A DNA stretch of 64,000 nucleotides from Hymenobacter volaticus (GCF_022921055.1 NZ_CP095061.1:1031501-1095500), one strand, 5' to 3'; positions 47,529-58,055 are shown, numbered from the stretch's first letter. The notes: generated by a model from the letters alone, not told the origin. Made by a program: numbers and translations.

Positions 47529-48472
47529 ATGTCTGACAAGAAACGTGTACTTATTACCGGCGGAGCTGGCTTCTTAGGTTCTCACCTGTGCGACCGGTTT
47601 TTGGCCGAAGGTTACCATGTCATTGCCATGGACAACCTTATCACTGGCGACTTGTCCAACATCGAGCATTTATTTGGTCGTGAGGATTTCGAGTTCCACC
47701 ACGCGGATGTATCGAAGTTTGTGTTTGTGCCTGGCAAGTTGGATTACATTCTGCACTTCGCCTCGCCTGCGTCCCCATCGACTACCTCAAGATTCCAATT
47801 CAAACGCTGAAAGTAGGCTCTTTAGGCACGCATAACCTGCTAGGGTTAGCTCGTGTGAAAGGCGCCCGGGTACTGATTGCCAGCACCTCGGAAGTGTACG
47901 GCGACCCGGAGATTCACCCACAGGTAGAAGAGTATTTCGGCAATGTGAATCCAGTTGGTCCCCGTGGCTGCTACGATGAGGCTAAGCGTTTCCAAGAGGC
48001 CATCACCATGGCTTATCACAACCATCACGGTTTGGAAACCCGCATCATTCGCATCTTCAATACATACGGCCCGCGCATGCGTCTCAACGACGGCCGTGTG
48101 TTGCCAGCATTTTTGTCGCAAGCCCTGCGCGGCGAAGCTCTAACTGTATTCGGTGATGGTTCTCAAACTCGTTCCTTCTGCTATGTAGATGATCTTGTTG
48201 AGGGCATTTACCGACTGTTGCTCAGCGATTATCATTTGCCCGTTAACATCGGCAATCCGGCGGAAATTACTATCAAAGAGTTTGGCGAAGAAATAGCCCG
48301 GCTCACTGGGGTCGAGTTCAAGCCCGATTACCGGCCCCTGCCCGAAAACGACCCCATGAAGCGTAAGCCAGACATCACCAAAGCCAAAGAAATCCTCGGC
48401 TGGGAGCCGAAGGTAGACCGGGCTGAAGGCCTACGCCGCACCCTCGAGTATTTTCAGGCACACGTGAAATAA
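47529..48472 (+). CDS. UDP-glucuronate decarboxylase (UDP-xylose synthase), frameshifted at 47773-47776
   Basis: A 314-residue extended SDR that converts UDP-glucuronate to UDP-xylose. Residues 6-17 are [14 protein letters not shown] (NAD-binding), the catalytic Ser is in [11 protein letters not shown], and the Tyr-Lys pair in GCYDEAKR. The [11 protein letters not shown] sequence is characteristic for UXS. The ATG at 47529 starts MSDKKRVL; the frame from 47406 is not coding-like before that. Two frames join after one C is added to the four-C run at 47773-47776, giving [17 protein letters not shown], a conserved UXS segment. Directly downstream of ugd, and its stop touches the start of the ketoisomerase gene. 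Confidence 0.92.
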
Positions 48473-48882
48473 ATGCAGATGAAGGTTCCCTACCTAATTG
48501 AGTTTCCCAAGGTGGGGGCTTCTGATATTGGCTTTATATCCATAGCAGAATATCCGGAGCAGATCCCTTTCGACATAAAGCGAGTTTTCTGGACGTATTA
48601 CACGCCGGAGAGCGTTCTACGCGGCCGGCATGCGCATCACTTCACCGAACAGGTGCTAGTGGCCGTAGCCGGCCGCATTATTGTTACAGCCGAGCAAGCA
48701 GATGGTACCGTAGAACTATTCCGGCTTGAAGATCCATATGTGGGATTATACATCCCCCAAACGTATGGCATACTATGCAGTATTCGCACTCGGCTGTACA
48801 ACTGGTTCTGGCCTCATCGCTTTATGACGAGAAAGACTACATCCGTCAACATGACCAGTTTCGGCAGATATGGAAGGCGTAA
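48473..48882 (+). CDS. FdtA/QdtA-type dTDP-hexose 3,4-ketoisomerase, frameshifted at 48754-48758
   Basis: A 136-residue RmlC-like cupin enzyme that turns dTDP-4-keto-6-deoxyglucose into a 3-keto sugar for later amination. Typical motifs are the RGRHAHH pair of histidines and the C-terminal YIPPNVWHTMQYSHSAVQLV and SSLYDEKDYIR. The latter is seen only after one C is added to the five-C run at 48754-48758; the raw frame ends in unrelated residues. It starts at 48473 immediately after the UXS stop (alternative ATG at 48479) and overlaps the acyltransferase gene by 13 bases. With the aminotransferase at 50995 it would make a 3-amino-3,6-dideoxyhexose. Confidence 0.88.
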
Positions 48883-49820
48883 ATGCCGATCTGCTGGCAA
48901 GGAGGGCGCATAAACTTCTCTTTTACTCTCCTTATAACTTTTTGCGCGAAATACCTCTCCAGCAACAAACAGAATTGTTTGGTGCTGGACGTTTCGCGCG
49001 GTTTCCGTCGGGCCAAAACGAGCACTTAGCTACTTTTCAAGCGCATAATCAGCAAGTGCAACTGTTGTATAACAGCTTGCCTTGGGATACCAAATTTTTT
49101 GGTGTTCCAATGTTCAAATTGCAAACAGCCCTTTTCGATCCGGCCGCGCCTATGATTGGGTGCGCAGATGCATTACAAGCCTGGCAACGAGAGTTGAGCG
49201 CTATAGGCAACTATTATTGCTTTAGTGAAGTGCCAACGGAGGATTCTCGCTTATTGCAAACGCTTACAACTTGTGGCTGGCGATTGGTGGAAACCCGTTT
49301 GCAGTTCTTCCATGATCAAGTTGCGGAATTTAATGGTCCGCGTTACGGAGTGCGAGCGGCTCGTATAGAAGAAGCGGAAAGCGTAGGGCAGATTGCGTCA
49401 GCGGCTCGCAACCCGTATGACCGTTTTCATGCTGATACGTGGTTCGGCGACGTTCGCGCAGATGCTTTCTTGGCTCGGTACGCTAGCGCAGCTGTGCAGG
49501 GCTATTGCGACACGGTACTTGTACCCAACGAGCCGGGCGTAGCAGTTGATTCATTTCTAGCTATCAGCGACCTTACTGCTGACTCGACAAAATTAGGCGT
49601 TGGTTTATCAAAAGTAGTACTGACGGCCGTGGGCCCGCAAAATCGGGGCTGGCATCAGCGACTGGCGTCCGAGACTATACATCGAGCCCGCGAACGAGGA
49701 GCACGTTATGTGCTTATGACCACTCAAGCTACTAACCGAGCGGTATTTCGCACCTGCGAAAAGCTCGGCTTCAGGTTGGGAGGAACTACGCATATATTAG
49801 CTTGTCACCATCCTGCTTAA
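48870..49820 (+). CDS. WecD/RffC-like GNAT sugar-amine acyltransferase
   Basis: A 316-residue GNAT-type enzyme. The segment YNSLPWDTKFFGVPMFKL is a good match to the start of WecD-type dTDP-fucosamine acetyltransferases, and the acetyl-CoA site is in the C-terminal half around VGLSKVVLTAVGPQNRGWHQRLASETIHRARERGARYVLMTT, with NRAVFRTCEKLGF as the last GNAT strand-helix pair. Given the ketoisomerase just upstream and the aminotransferase just downstream, it probably acylates the new 3-amino group. A GNAT in this place instead of the hexapeptide-type FdtC is an inference from context. It overlaps the previous gene by 13 bases. Confidence 0.75.
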   Translation: MEGVNADLLARRAHKLLFYSPYNFLREIPLQQQTELFGAGRFARFPSGQNEHLATFQAHNQQVQLLYNSLPWDTKFFGVPMFKLQTALFDPAAPMIGCADALQAWQRELSAIGNYYCFSEVPTEDSRLLQTLTTCGWRLVETRLQFFHDQVAEFNGPRYGVRAARIEEAESVGQIASAARNPYDRFHADTWFGDVRADAFLARYASAAVQGYCDTVLVPNEPGVAVDSFLAISDLTADSTKLGVGLSKVVLTAVGPQNRGWHQRLASETIHRARERGARYVLMTTQATNRAVFRTCEKLGFRLGGTTHILACHHPA

Positions 49821-49858
49821 AAGCGGTTTTTTGCCTGTTTTCTCGCCATCTTAGCTCA

Positions 49859-50809
49859 ATGCCCAAGCTTTCCGTCATCGTACCCTGCTATTTCAATGAA
49901 GACAACATCCCTGTAACGGTACGGGAATTGATTGCTAATGAAAGTCGATTTCCGCTGGGGATAGAGTTTGAATACGTGTTTGTAGATGATGGCTCGCGCG
50001 ACCAAACGCTACAAGCTTTGTTAACAGCTCGTCGACAGTATCCCGACCGTATTCAAGTAGTAGAGCTCGTTGGAAATGTAGGATCCTACAATGCTATTGT
50101 AGCAGGCATGGCGCAGGCAAGTGGCGACTGCATGGCTATTATTACGGCCGATATGCAAGATCCGCCCGAACTGATGGTGCAGATGTACCAATACTGGCAG
50201 CAGGGCTTCAAGCTTGTTATTGGGAATCGGCAAGATCGGCAAGAGACAGGCTTATCAAAGCGAATGTCTCAACTGTTTCATTGGCTGATGAAGCACATGG
50301 CGCTGCGCAATATTCCTGACGGAGGATTTGATTTCGTGTTTTTCGATCGGCAGGTGCGCGATGAGATTGTGCGCATGCAGGAACGTAACAGCAATATATT
50401 TTACCTAATGGTTTGGTTGGGGTACTCCTACGTCAATATTCCTTACGTACGCCGCAAACGAGAAATAGGAAAGTCGCGCTGGACCCTGCAAAAAAAGCTT
50501 AAGCTATTTATCGACTCGCTGCTTTCTTTCTCCTTTTCGCCTATTCGAGCTATTTCGGTAGTAGGGCTACTATTGGGCGTGACGGCCTTGCTATATGGTG
50601 TGTACGTAATAGGACTGCGGGTTTTTGCACCCCAAGGCCCTGCTGGCTGGACTACGCTCATGGTAGTGGTGCTATTTGTATCTGCTTTCCAGATGATAGC
50701 GCTCGGTATTATTGGCGAATATGTATGGCGAGGCATGGATGCTGCTCGGAGCAGACCTCTCTACGTGGTTAAGCAAGTCTACGACGCTAGCAACCATAGT
50801 GAAAAATAG
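49859..50809 (+). CDS. GT2 glycosyltransferase with C-terminal membrane segments
   Basis: A 316-residue DPM1/ArnC-like transferase starting MPKLSVIVPCYFNEDNI at the ATG 49859 (the frame is open from 49802 but those codons are the end of the preceding gene in another frame). GT-A motifs: the VDDGSRD acidic motif, then ITADMQDPPE and the FVFFDRQV strand. Two hydrophobic segments, about 235-256 and 275-297, anchor it in the inner membrane. It probably transfers a sugar from an NDP-sugar to a polyprenyl phosphate, by family. It lies between the acyltransferase and aminotransferase genes. Confidence 0.88.
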   Translation: MPKLSVIVPCYFNEDNIPVTVRELIANESRFPLGIEFEYVFVDDGSRDQTLQALLTARRQYPDRIQVVELVGNVGSYNAIVAGMAQASGDCMAIITADMQDPPELMVQMYQYWQQGFKLVIGNRQDRQETGLSKRMSQLFHWLMKHMALRNIPDGGFDFVFFDRQVRDEIVRMQERNSNIFYLMVWLGYSYVNIPYVRRKREIGKSRWTLQKKLKLFIDSLLSFSFSPIRAISVVGLLLGVTALLYGVYVIGLRVFAPQGPAGWTTLMVVVLFVSAFQMIALGIIGEYVWRGMDAARSRPLYVVKQVYDASNHSEK

Positions 50810-50994
50810 CTCTCTCGTCGGGCCAATAAGCTATACAGGGTAAGGGCAGAACAATTGAATCGAGTCTACAATTACTTAAACACTGCTTACATCGAAGCTT
50901 CTGGGCGATCGTTAATCGTTATTCTAGCTATGCCCACATGCGTATAGCTAAGCAATAGGCTGGTTTCGCACTCTTTTATCGTTGAAAACCGATT

Positions 50995-52104
50995 ATGCAC
51001 ATTCCCTTCCTATCTTTTGCGCCTCAGCACAACCCGCTACGGGAAGAGATTTTGGCGGCTATAGCTGCAGTGTACGATAAGCAGTGGTACATATTAGGGG
51101 ACGAAGTCCGAGTCTTTGAGGCCGCTTATGCCCTTTACAATCAGGTAAATCATTGCATAGGAGTGGCCAATGGACTAGATGCTTTGCACTTGACACTGAA
51201 GGCGTTGCAAGTTGGCCCCGGTGACGAAGTCATAGTGCCTAGCAACACTTACATTGCTACTTGGTTGGCAATATCTTTTGTGGGAGCTACCCCTGTACCT
51301 GTAGAACCTAATCCTTTTACGTATAATCTCGATCCTGCTTACATCGAAGCAGTTATAACGTCGCGTACAAAAGGCATTATGCCTGTGCACCTGTATGGTC
51401 AGGCTTGCGCTATGGGACCAATTATGACCATAGCTGAGCGCCACGGACTATGGGTAGTAGAAGATAATGCTCAGGCCCAAGGTTCGGCGTGGGAGGGAAG
51501 GCTTACCGGTAGCTTTGGGGCAGCTAATGGCACCAGCTTCTACCCCGGCAAAAATCTTGGTGCCCTTGGTGATGCTGGTGCTATAACAACTAACAGTGAA
51601 GAACTAGCAAATCAACTACGAATTTTACGCAATTACGGCTCGCAGCAGAAATACTACAACGAGGTGATTGGACATAATTCCCGTCTTGATGAGCTGCAAG
51701 CTGCAGTACTTAGCGTGAAGCTACCTCACCTGCTTGTTTGGACCCAACAGCGCCAAGAGGTGGCGCGCCTCTATGATCAGCATCTGAGGGGCCTCGGTGA
51801 CTTAATTTTGCCTGCTATTGAGGTTGGAGCTACCCATGTGTACCATCTATATGTGGTGCGTACGCAATTTCGAGATGCTCTGCAGCAACATTTAACCAAG
51901 CACGGTGTAGGCACGCTCATTCATTATCCGGTGCCACCGCATCGTCAGCAAGCATATGCACACCTGCATATGAATCTTGGGACCTACCCCATTGCTGAAG
52001 AGCTAGCTGCTACCAGCTTGAGCCTTCCATTATGGCCTGGTATGCAGTCTGAACAGGTTAGCGAAGTAGCAAGTATTGTGAACAGCTTCTTCGTAAATCA
52101 ATAG
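50995..52104 (+). CDS. FdtB/QdtB-type DegT/DnrJ sugar aminotransferase
   Basis: A 369-residue PLP aminotransferase. The PLP lysine is Lys186 in [13 protein letters not shown], with [12 protein letters not shown] supplying the Asp and the Gln that stack on the cofactor. The [12 protein letters not shown] start and [29 protein letters not shown] region are typical for enzymes that aminate the C3 keto group. It should give dTDP-3-amino-3,6-dideoxyhexose (Fuc3N or Qui3N type) from the FdtA product. Which epimer cannot be read from the sequence. It is 185 bp after the GT2 gene and followed by a 500-bp gap. Confidence 0.9.
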   Translation: MHIPFLSFAPQHNPLREEILAAIAAVYDKQWYILGDEVRVFEAAYALYNQVNHCIGVANGLDALHLTLKALQVGPGDEVIVPSNTYIATWLAISFVGATPVPVEPNPFTYNLDPAYIEAVITSRTKGIMPVHLYGQACAMGPIMTIAERHGLWVVEDNAQAQGSAWEGRLTGSFGAANGTSFYPGKNLGALGDAGAITTNSEELANQLRILRNYGSQQKYYNEVIGHNSRLDELQAAVLSVKLPHLLVWTQQRQEVARLYDQHLRGLGDLILPAIEVGATHVYHLYVVRTQFRDALQQHLTKHGVGTLIHYPVPPHRQQAYAHLHMNLGTYPIAEELAATSLSLPLWPGMQSEQVSEVASIVNSFFVNQ

Positions 52105-52613
52105 GGGTAGCAAAAGCGCGCCTCTGAGATGCTTGCCAATCTGTCTACTACATGGATTGTCTATTGCTTGTTAAGTGCCATACTGCCTAAAAATAGTAAC
52201 ACAAAGCAAGTGCTATTGACTATATGTTTGGTTCTAGGTTTAAAAATTTAAAAGATAATCTATATCGATTGCTTAAGCTGTCAAATTTGTTGAGTCAGGA
52301 GGTGAATAGTGATGTTGGGGCCTATATGTCAAAGGGTTAGGCTAAAAGGCATTTGCTTGGAGGCGAAGCTATCTGCTTAGGTCATAACGTGTGGAGAAAG
52401 GTATAGTGAAGGCTTGTCATGGCTCAATACTGAGCAATTAATCATTATAGCTTCCGGTTAAATACAAACAAGCAGTAAATCTGCTTGCCGAAAATCATCT
52501 ACCTTTGCGACTTCAAAGCAATTTCGATTTACTCCTGTAAGGAGTCGTGTTGAACTGATTTAGCTGTTGCGCTGCCGGAATTGCCGGGTTATTTACCCCA
52601 TTTAACAAGTTGC
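52105..52613 (+). other. non-coding gap inside the polysaccharide locus
   Basis: About 510 bp, AT-rich compared with both neighbours, and with no credible gene. It has a small palindrome CAAGCAG-TAAAT-CTGCTTG at 52469-52487 followed 12 bp later by TACCTTTG (52500-52507), a match to the -7 element. The palindrome may be an operator for the next gene; the -33 TTG is not at the proper distance. Confidence 0.5.
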
Positions 52614-53615
52614 ATGAGTACGACTACCAGCATCGTTATCACCTCCATTTTCGCCCCGACCAAGGCTGTTACTAAATTTGCCAGCTTACCAGATTATCAG
52701 TTAGTCGTGGCTGGCGACAAGAAGTCACCCGCTACTTGGAGTGAACCAAACGTGGTGTATTTATCGGTAGCTGACCAAGAGGCTATGGGTTTCAAGATGG
52801 CTTCCAAGCTGCCTTTCAACCACTACGGCCGTAAAATGATGGGCTACTTGCACGCCATTCAGCAAGGGGCACAGGTAATTGTGGATACCGACGACGACAA
52901 CATTCCTTATGATGACTGGACCTTTCCGGCGATGGAAGGTGCGTTTGAAACCTCGCCGGCCAACAAAGGCTTTGTCAACATCTATAAGAACTTCACCAGT
53001 CACCACATCTGGCCTCGCGGCTATCCTCTCGACCTAATTCTCAATCAAGATCATAATCTGAAGGAAGAGGAGCTGACTACTGAAACCGCGAAAATCGGTA
53101 TCTGGCAAGGCTTAGCTGACAGCGACCCGGACGTAGATGCCATCTACCGGCTCGTTGATAACACGGAAGTGTTTTTCGATAAGCGTACTCCGATTGTATT
53201 AGCTGAAGGCACATTCTGTCCTTTCAATTCGCAAAACACGGCGGTACGTCGCGAGTTATTTCCGCTGCTCTATTTGCCCGCTTATGTTACATTTCGCTTC
53301 ACTGATATTCTACGTGGTCTGGTAGCTCAGCCTATTTTGTGGGCGCATGGCTATCGGCTTGGCTTTACCGAAGCCACCGTACTACAGGAGCGTAACCCGC
53401 ACGACTACGTAAAGGATTTCGAATCCGAAATCCCGTGCTACCTGCATCCCAATCGTGTGATTGCCGCCGTAACGCGTGCCATCGACAAATCAGTGACTGT
53501 AAGTGAGAACTTACGCCGCGCTTATGCAGAACTGGCCAAAGAAAATATTGTGACAGCGCAGGAAATCGAATTGCTTGACTTGTGGCTGGGCGATGTAGAG
53601 GCGTTGACCAAGTAG
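52614..53615 (+). CDS. STELLO/DUF288-type putative glycosyltransferase
   Basis: A 333-residue protein starting MSTTTSIVITSIFAPTKAV at the ATG 52614. Segments such as QVIVDTDDDNIPY (an Asp-rich probable metal or nucleotide-sugar motif), PVTLAEGTFCPFNSQNT-like (here PIVLAEGTFCPFNSQNT) and FRFTDILRG resemble the C-terminal domain of STELLO proteins (DUF288), known in plants and nematodes as putative glycosyltransferases. I name that family from memory of the motif pattern, so it is moderately sure. It is preceded by the only likely internal promoter region of the locus and followed by the GT2 gene 10 bp downstream. Confidence 0.65.
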   Translation: MSTTTSIVITSIFAPTKAVTKFASLPDYQLVVAGDKKSPATWSEPNVVYLSVADQEAMGFKMASKLPFNHYGRKMMGYLHAIQQGAQVIVDTDDDNIPYDDWTFPAMEGAFETSPANKGFVNIYKNFTSHHIWPRGYPLDLILNQDHNLKEEELTTETAKIGIWQGLADSDPDVDAIYRLVDNTEVFFDKRTPIVLAEGTFCPFNSQNTAVRRELFPLLYLPAYVTFRFTDILRGLVAQPILWAHGYRLGFTEATVLQERNPHDYVKDFESEIPCYLHPNRVIAAVTRAIDKSVTVSENLRRAYAELAKENIVTAQEIELLDLWLGDVEALTK

Positions 53616-53625
53616 TAATTCCGTT

Positions 53626-54608
53626 ATGCAAGAGTTTCCCTCGCTTTCTATCATCATCCCTTCTTGGAATCAAGGCCGTTTCATTGAGCGTACATTGCTT
53701 AGCATTCTGCGCCAAGACTATCCGGGCATTGTGCAGGTTATCGTTTCCGACGGCGGTTCGACCGACGAGACGGTGGAGATACTGAAAAAGTATGATGATC
53801 AGCTTATTTGGTGGTCGGCTCGCGACAAGGGATTTGTAGATGCCGTAACAAAGGGGTTGGCGAAGGCTACTGGTGAAATCCTGGCCATACAGAGCAGCGA
53901 CGACTATTACTTGCCAGGAGCTTTCCGGCGTATGGCCGAAGCGTTTCAGCATCACCCCGAAGCCGGCTTTATCTCAGGTGGCGAGTACGGTATTGACTTG
54001 CACGACAAAGTAGAGTATGCCAACTCATTCACTGGGCCAATAACGCCGCATTCTATCTTGTTTCAGTTTGTGCCGCCACAGCATGCTACGTTTGTACGCC
54101 GTAGTGTGCTAGAACGTACCGGGGTATGCGAACCGAAGTAGATATGTGTGCCGACATCGACTTATGGTATCGAGTGGCTCATTTTTCTCCCGGTTATGCT
54201 ATTCCTGATATGCTAGCCGCTTATCAGCTGCATCCTGATCAGCGGACTGCTACCTCTCCCAAATGGTATCCTAACTTGGTGAAGATGGTAGAAAGCTGCG
54301 AGCAGAATCCTGTCTATGGCTCCCAATTTAAGCTTACCGCTGACGAGCGTCGAAACCTGTACACGTATTGGGAAATTAACTGGACGTCTAAGCGCGATGC
54401 TGCAGCTGCTCGGCCTATTGCCTGGGCGAAGCTACCTGGGTTGCTGAGCTACAGCCCGCGTACCCGGCGCATGATTTTGGGTTCCACTGTCAATCCGCTC
54501 GTGAAAGGACTGTTGCCCGCTACCTTAGTGCGGACATTGCAGCCTCAAGCAGCTGCATTAGCAAGTACCGCCGCGCCGGTGAACTTAACTTGGTGGAAAA
54601 ATAATTGA
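53626..54608 (+). CDS. GT2 glycosyltransferase, frameshifted at 54121-54124
   Basis: A 327-residue GT-A family 2 enzyme. The N-terminal half shows [21 protein letters not shown], the [14 protein letters not shown] nucleotide motif and the IQSSDDYY metal motif. The second half ([25 protein letters not shown]) continues in another frame. One G added to the four-G run at 54121-54124 joins them as [19 protein letters not shown], typical for this family. The donor sugar is unknown. It is 10 bp after the DUF288 gene and 76 bp before GDP-fucose synthase. Confidence 0.87.
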
Positions 54609-54684
54609 CAACAACCTTTCTCAAACTATTTGGTGTACTGCAAGTGTTTGCAGCGTAGCCGGACGAGAAAACCAGCTTTACCCT

Positions 54685-55619
54685 ATGGAACAGAACGCAA
54701 AAATTTATGTAGCCGGCCACCGCGGTATGGTGGGCTCCGCCATCTTACGTCGCCTAGAAAAAGCAGGCTACCACAATTTTGTGACGCGCGTTTCGTCCGA
54801 GTTAGACTTGCGAGACCAAGATGCTGTAGCTGATTTTTTTGCTACCGAGAAGCCGGATTACGTAGTGCTGGCAGCCGCCAAAGTAGGGGGTATCAACGCT
54901 AACAACATCTATCGGGCTGAATTTCTGTACGATAATCTAATGATACAGAACAACGTCATTCATCACAGCTACCTTAATGGCGTGAAGAAACTGTTGTTTC
55001 TGGGCTCCTCCTGCATCTACCCGAAAATGGCGCCGCAGCCTTTACAAGAAACTGCGCTACTAACAGGCGAGCTGGAAAGCACCAACGAGCCGTACGCCAT
55101 TGCAAAAATTGCTGGCATCAAAATGTGCGACGCCTACAGGAGCCAATATGGCTGCAATTACATTTCGGCTATGCCCACCAACCTCTACGGGCCCACGACA
55201 ACTACGACCTCAAGAATTCACACGTACTGCCAGCCTTGATTCGTAAGTTTCACGAAGCCAAGTTGGCTGGAGCTCCTGAAGTGGAAGTATGGGGTACCGG
55301 TACCCCACGCCGCGAGTTTCTGCACGTCGATGATCTAGCTGATGCTTGCTTCTACCTGCTGGAAAACTACAACGAGCCTGGCCTCGTGAACGTGGGTACT
55401 GGCACCGACCTCAGTATCCGCGAGTTGGCTGAGCTAGTGCAGCGTACTGTTGGCTACAAAGGCACTATTCGCTTCAATGCCGATTATCCCGACGGTACTC
55501 CTCGCAAGCTGATGGATGTAAGTAAGTTGGCTGAAAAAGGTTGGAAGGCCACTATTGGGCTCGAAGAAGGAGTAGCCGCTGTCTATGCTGATGCCTTCGA
55601 GACGGCTCGGCCAGCGTAG
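54685..55619 (+). CDS. fcl: GDP-L-fucose synthase, frameshifted at 55192-55194
   Basis: A 311-residue SDR that turns GDP-4-keto-6-deoxymannose into GDP-L-fucose. It has [14 protein letters not shown] (NADP-binding), the LAAAKVGGI sequence and the catalytic SSCIYP serine, and the Y-A-I-A-K pair in [11 protein letters not shown]. One C added to the three-C run 55192-55194 restores [28 protein letters not shown], the conserved C-terminal substrate region. The gmd dehydratase that would make its substrate is not in this window. GDP-fucose is consumed by the GT11 fucosyltransferase at 58063. Confidence 0.93.
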
Positions 55620-55798
55620 CATAGCTGTGAAGTGACTGCAGTTGAATGTCCTTGGCACCGTGATGTTTGTTGCAGTTGGCTTACCTTTACGAAAGCCTAA
55701 AAGACTAGTATTTCCGCTGTGACTGTTGGAGGAGAAGGCTGTGTTGTAGCCGTTGTTGTTTTCAGGCTCCCTGTTGAATTTCGTTATCCAAGATCATT

Positions 55799-56697
55799 GT
55801 GCAAACTACGGAAGCTGTAAACCAATTCGAATCCTTTCCGATTGCCTCGCCTGTAGAGAATAGGGAGTGGACGGAAATTATTGAACCCCAAACCAACCTG
55901 CTTGACCTCCGGTTGGGAGAAGTATGGCGGTATCGTGACTTGGTAATGCTATTCGTGCGGCGCGACTTCGTTTCCACCTATAAGCAGACTGTGCTAGGAC
56001 CTATCTGGTTTTTTATCCAGCCGTTGCTCACTACACTTACCTATGTTATCATTTTCGGCAACGTAGCGAAACTCTCTACTGATGGTTTGCCACAGTTGTT
56101 ATTCTATATGACGGGTATTACCGTCTGGAATTACTTTTCAACAACACTTACTTCGGTTTCAACGGTATTCACCACTAATGCGGCTATTTTCGGTAAGGTG
56201 TACTTTCCACGTCTCACCATGCCATTATCTATTGTGTTGTCCAACTTAGTACGTTTTGGTATTCAACTAGCTTTATTTTTGGGTTTGTGGATGTATTACC
56301 TTGTTACTGACAGCCGTATTCATCCTAACTGGCTGATAGCGGTAACACCGCTGCTGATAATCCTCATGGGCCTGCTTTCATTGGGCTAGGTATGATTTTC
56401 AGCGCCCTTACTACCAAGTACCGTGACTTGGCCATGCTCCTAATATTTGGTGTACAACTATTTATGTACGCTACGCCAGTTATTTACCCTCTGTCAGGGG
56501 TGCCAGCTAAATACCAACTGTGGATTCTGGCAAATCCTATGACATCCATTGTCGAAACTTTCCGCTATGCTTTCACCGGAGCCGGTATCTTCAATTGGCT
56601 GCACTTAGGATACAGCGCATTCGTTACGTTGGTTTTGCTAGCCGTCGGTATCGTCGTTTTCAACAAGGTGCAAAAAAGCTTTACGGACACTGTATAG
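55799..56697 (+). CDS. wzm: polysaccharide ABC exporter permease (Wzm-type), frameshifted at 56383-56385
   Basis: A 299-residue ABC-2 permease. An N-terminal cytoplasmic part with DLVMLFVRRDFVSTYKQTVLGPIWFFIQPLL precedes six predicted membrane spans, ending in LVLLAVGIVVFNKVQKSF. Two frames join after one G is added to the three-G run 56383-56385, giving LLSLGLGMIFSALTTKYRDL. The start is a GTG at 55799 (no ATG fits); this could be wrong by a few codons. It pairs with the ATPase 74 bp downstream and would move the finished undecaprenyl-linked glycan across the inner membrane. Confidence 0.9.
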
Positions 56698-56771
56698 CCT
56701 GCTGACCGCAGTCGCACTTATTTTCTGCATTACCGCGGAAACAAATTGTATTACTGGCAGCCGAACTGTTA

Positions 56772-58055
56772 ATGAGCAACATTGCAATAAAAGTTGAGAA
56801 CCTAGGGAAACTCTACCGGCTTGGTGAAGTAGGAACCGGCACAATTAGCCACGACCTGAACCGCTGGTGGGCGCGTATGCGCGGGAAAGAAGACCCAGGC
56901 GCCAAAATTGGTGAAACCAACGACCGCACCGCCAAGGGTAACAGTGATTACGTCTGGTCGTTGAAAGACGTCAACTTTGAAGTTAAACAGGGTGAGGTAC
57001 TCGGTATTATCGGCCGCAACGGAGCCGGTAAATCAACACTTCTCAAGCTTCTTTCTAAAGTTACTACACCCACTACTGGAAAAATCAAAGTTAAGGGCCG
57101 TATAGCCTCGCTGCTGGAAGTAGGGACTGGGTTTCATCCGGAGTTGACGGGCCGTGAGAATATTTTCCTCAACGGTGCCATCTTGGGCATGACTAAGACC
57201 GAGATCCGCAGTAAGTTCGATGAGATTGTAGATTTCTCTGGCGTCGAGCGCTATATCGATACGCCTGTAAAACGCTACAGTAGCGGCATGTATGTGCGTC
57301 TGGCCTTCGCTGTATCAGCCTTTTTAGAGCCGGAAATCCTGATTATTGATGAAGTGTTGGCAGTAGGTGACGCTGAATTTCAGAAGAAGTGCCTAGGGCG
57401 GATGAAGGATGTGAGCGTAAATGATGGGCGTACTGTATTATTCGTAAGTCATAATATGGCTGCAATTCAGCAACTGTGCACTTCTGGCGTTCTGCTAAAA
57501 AATGGGCAATTAGTTTTTGGAGGCAACGTCCGGGATACGCTGCAAGAGTATTCACTGCTCCAGCGCAGCATCATCGAAAAAGACCTGAGTAGCCGAACTG
57601 ATCGCCAAGGAACAGGCTTGATTAAATTCACGTCAATTCGCTTCTTTGATGAATACAGCCAGCCAGTGTATAACATCGTTTCCGGCCAGAATCTTACAAT
57701 CAAGCTGGAATTTCAAAACAACATAAAAGATACCCGTGAACATAGCGTCCGGTTCGATTTGCTTATCGTGGATGAGCACGAGAACACGGTATCGATGTTA
57801 ACGACTTTTTACCAGGGCGAAAACACGACTATCAATGCCCAAGCCACTCTGTATTCCGTAACTATTCCACACTTGCCTTTACTTGAGGGTAACTATAATT
57901 TGGGTATTTACTGTAAAATTGACGAGGATGAAGCCGATTGGATTATGAATGCGGCAGACTTCCCAGTGGAAGAGGGAGATTATTTTAATTGTGGTAGAGT
58001 AATGCCTCGTGGGTTTGGACTAGTTGCAGTCGATCATAATATACAATTAACTTAG
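56772..58055 (+). CDS. wzt: polysaccharide ABC exporter ATPase (Wzt-type) with C-terminal domain
   Basis: A 427-residue ATPase. Walker A is GRNGAGKST (81-89), the signature is the YSSGM form typical of Wzt/TagH, and Walker B is ILIIDEVLAVGD; an insert before Walker A (WARMRGKEDPGAK) is common in this family. Residues from about 285 on (FTSIRFFDEYSQPVYNIVSGQNLTIKLEFQNN...) form a Wzt_C jelly-roll domain that in O-antigen export systems recognises the end group of the glycan. A modified non-reducing end (methyl, acetyl or other) is therefore suggested, and a methyltransferase and an acetyltransferase lie downstream. It is the last gene with the GC content of the main locus. Confidence 0.92.
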   Translation: MSNIAIKVENLGKLYRLGEVGTGTISHDLNRWWARMRGKEDPGAKIGETNDRTAKGNSDYVWSLKDVNFEVKQGEVLGIIGRNGAGKSTLLKLLSKVTTPTTGKIKVKGRIASLLEVGTGFHPELTGRENIFLNGAILGMTKTEIRSKFDEIVDFSGVERYIDTPVKRYSSGMYVRLAFAVSAFLEPEILIIDEVLAVGDAEFQKKCLGRMKDVSVNDGRTVLFVSHNMAAIQQLCTSGVLLKNGQLVFGGNVRDTLQEYSLLQRSIIEKDLSSRTDRQGTGLIKFTSIRFFDEYSQPVYNIVSGQNLTIKLEFQNNIKDTREHSVRFDLLIVDEHENTVSMLTTFYQGENTTINAQATLYSVTIPHLPLLEGNYNLGIYCKIDEDEADWIMNAADFPVEEGDYFNCGRVMPRGFGLVAVDHNIQLT

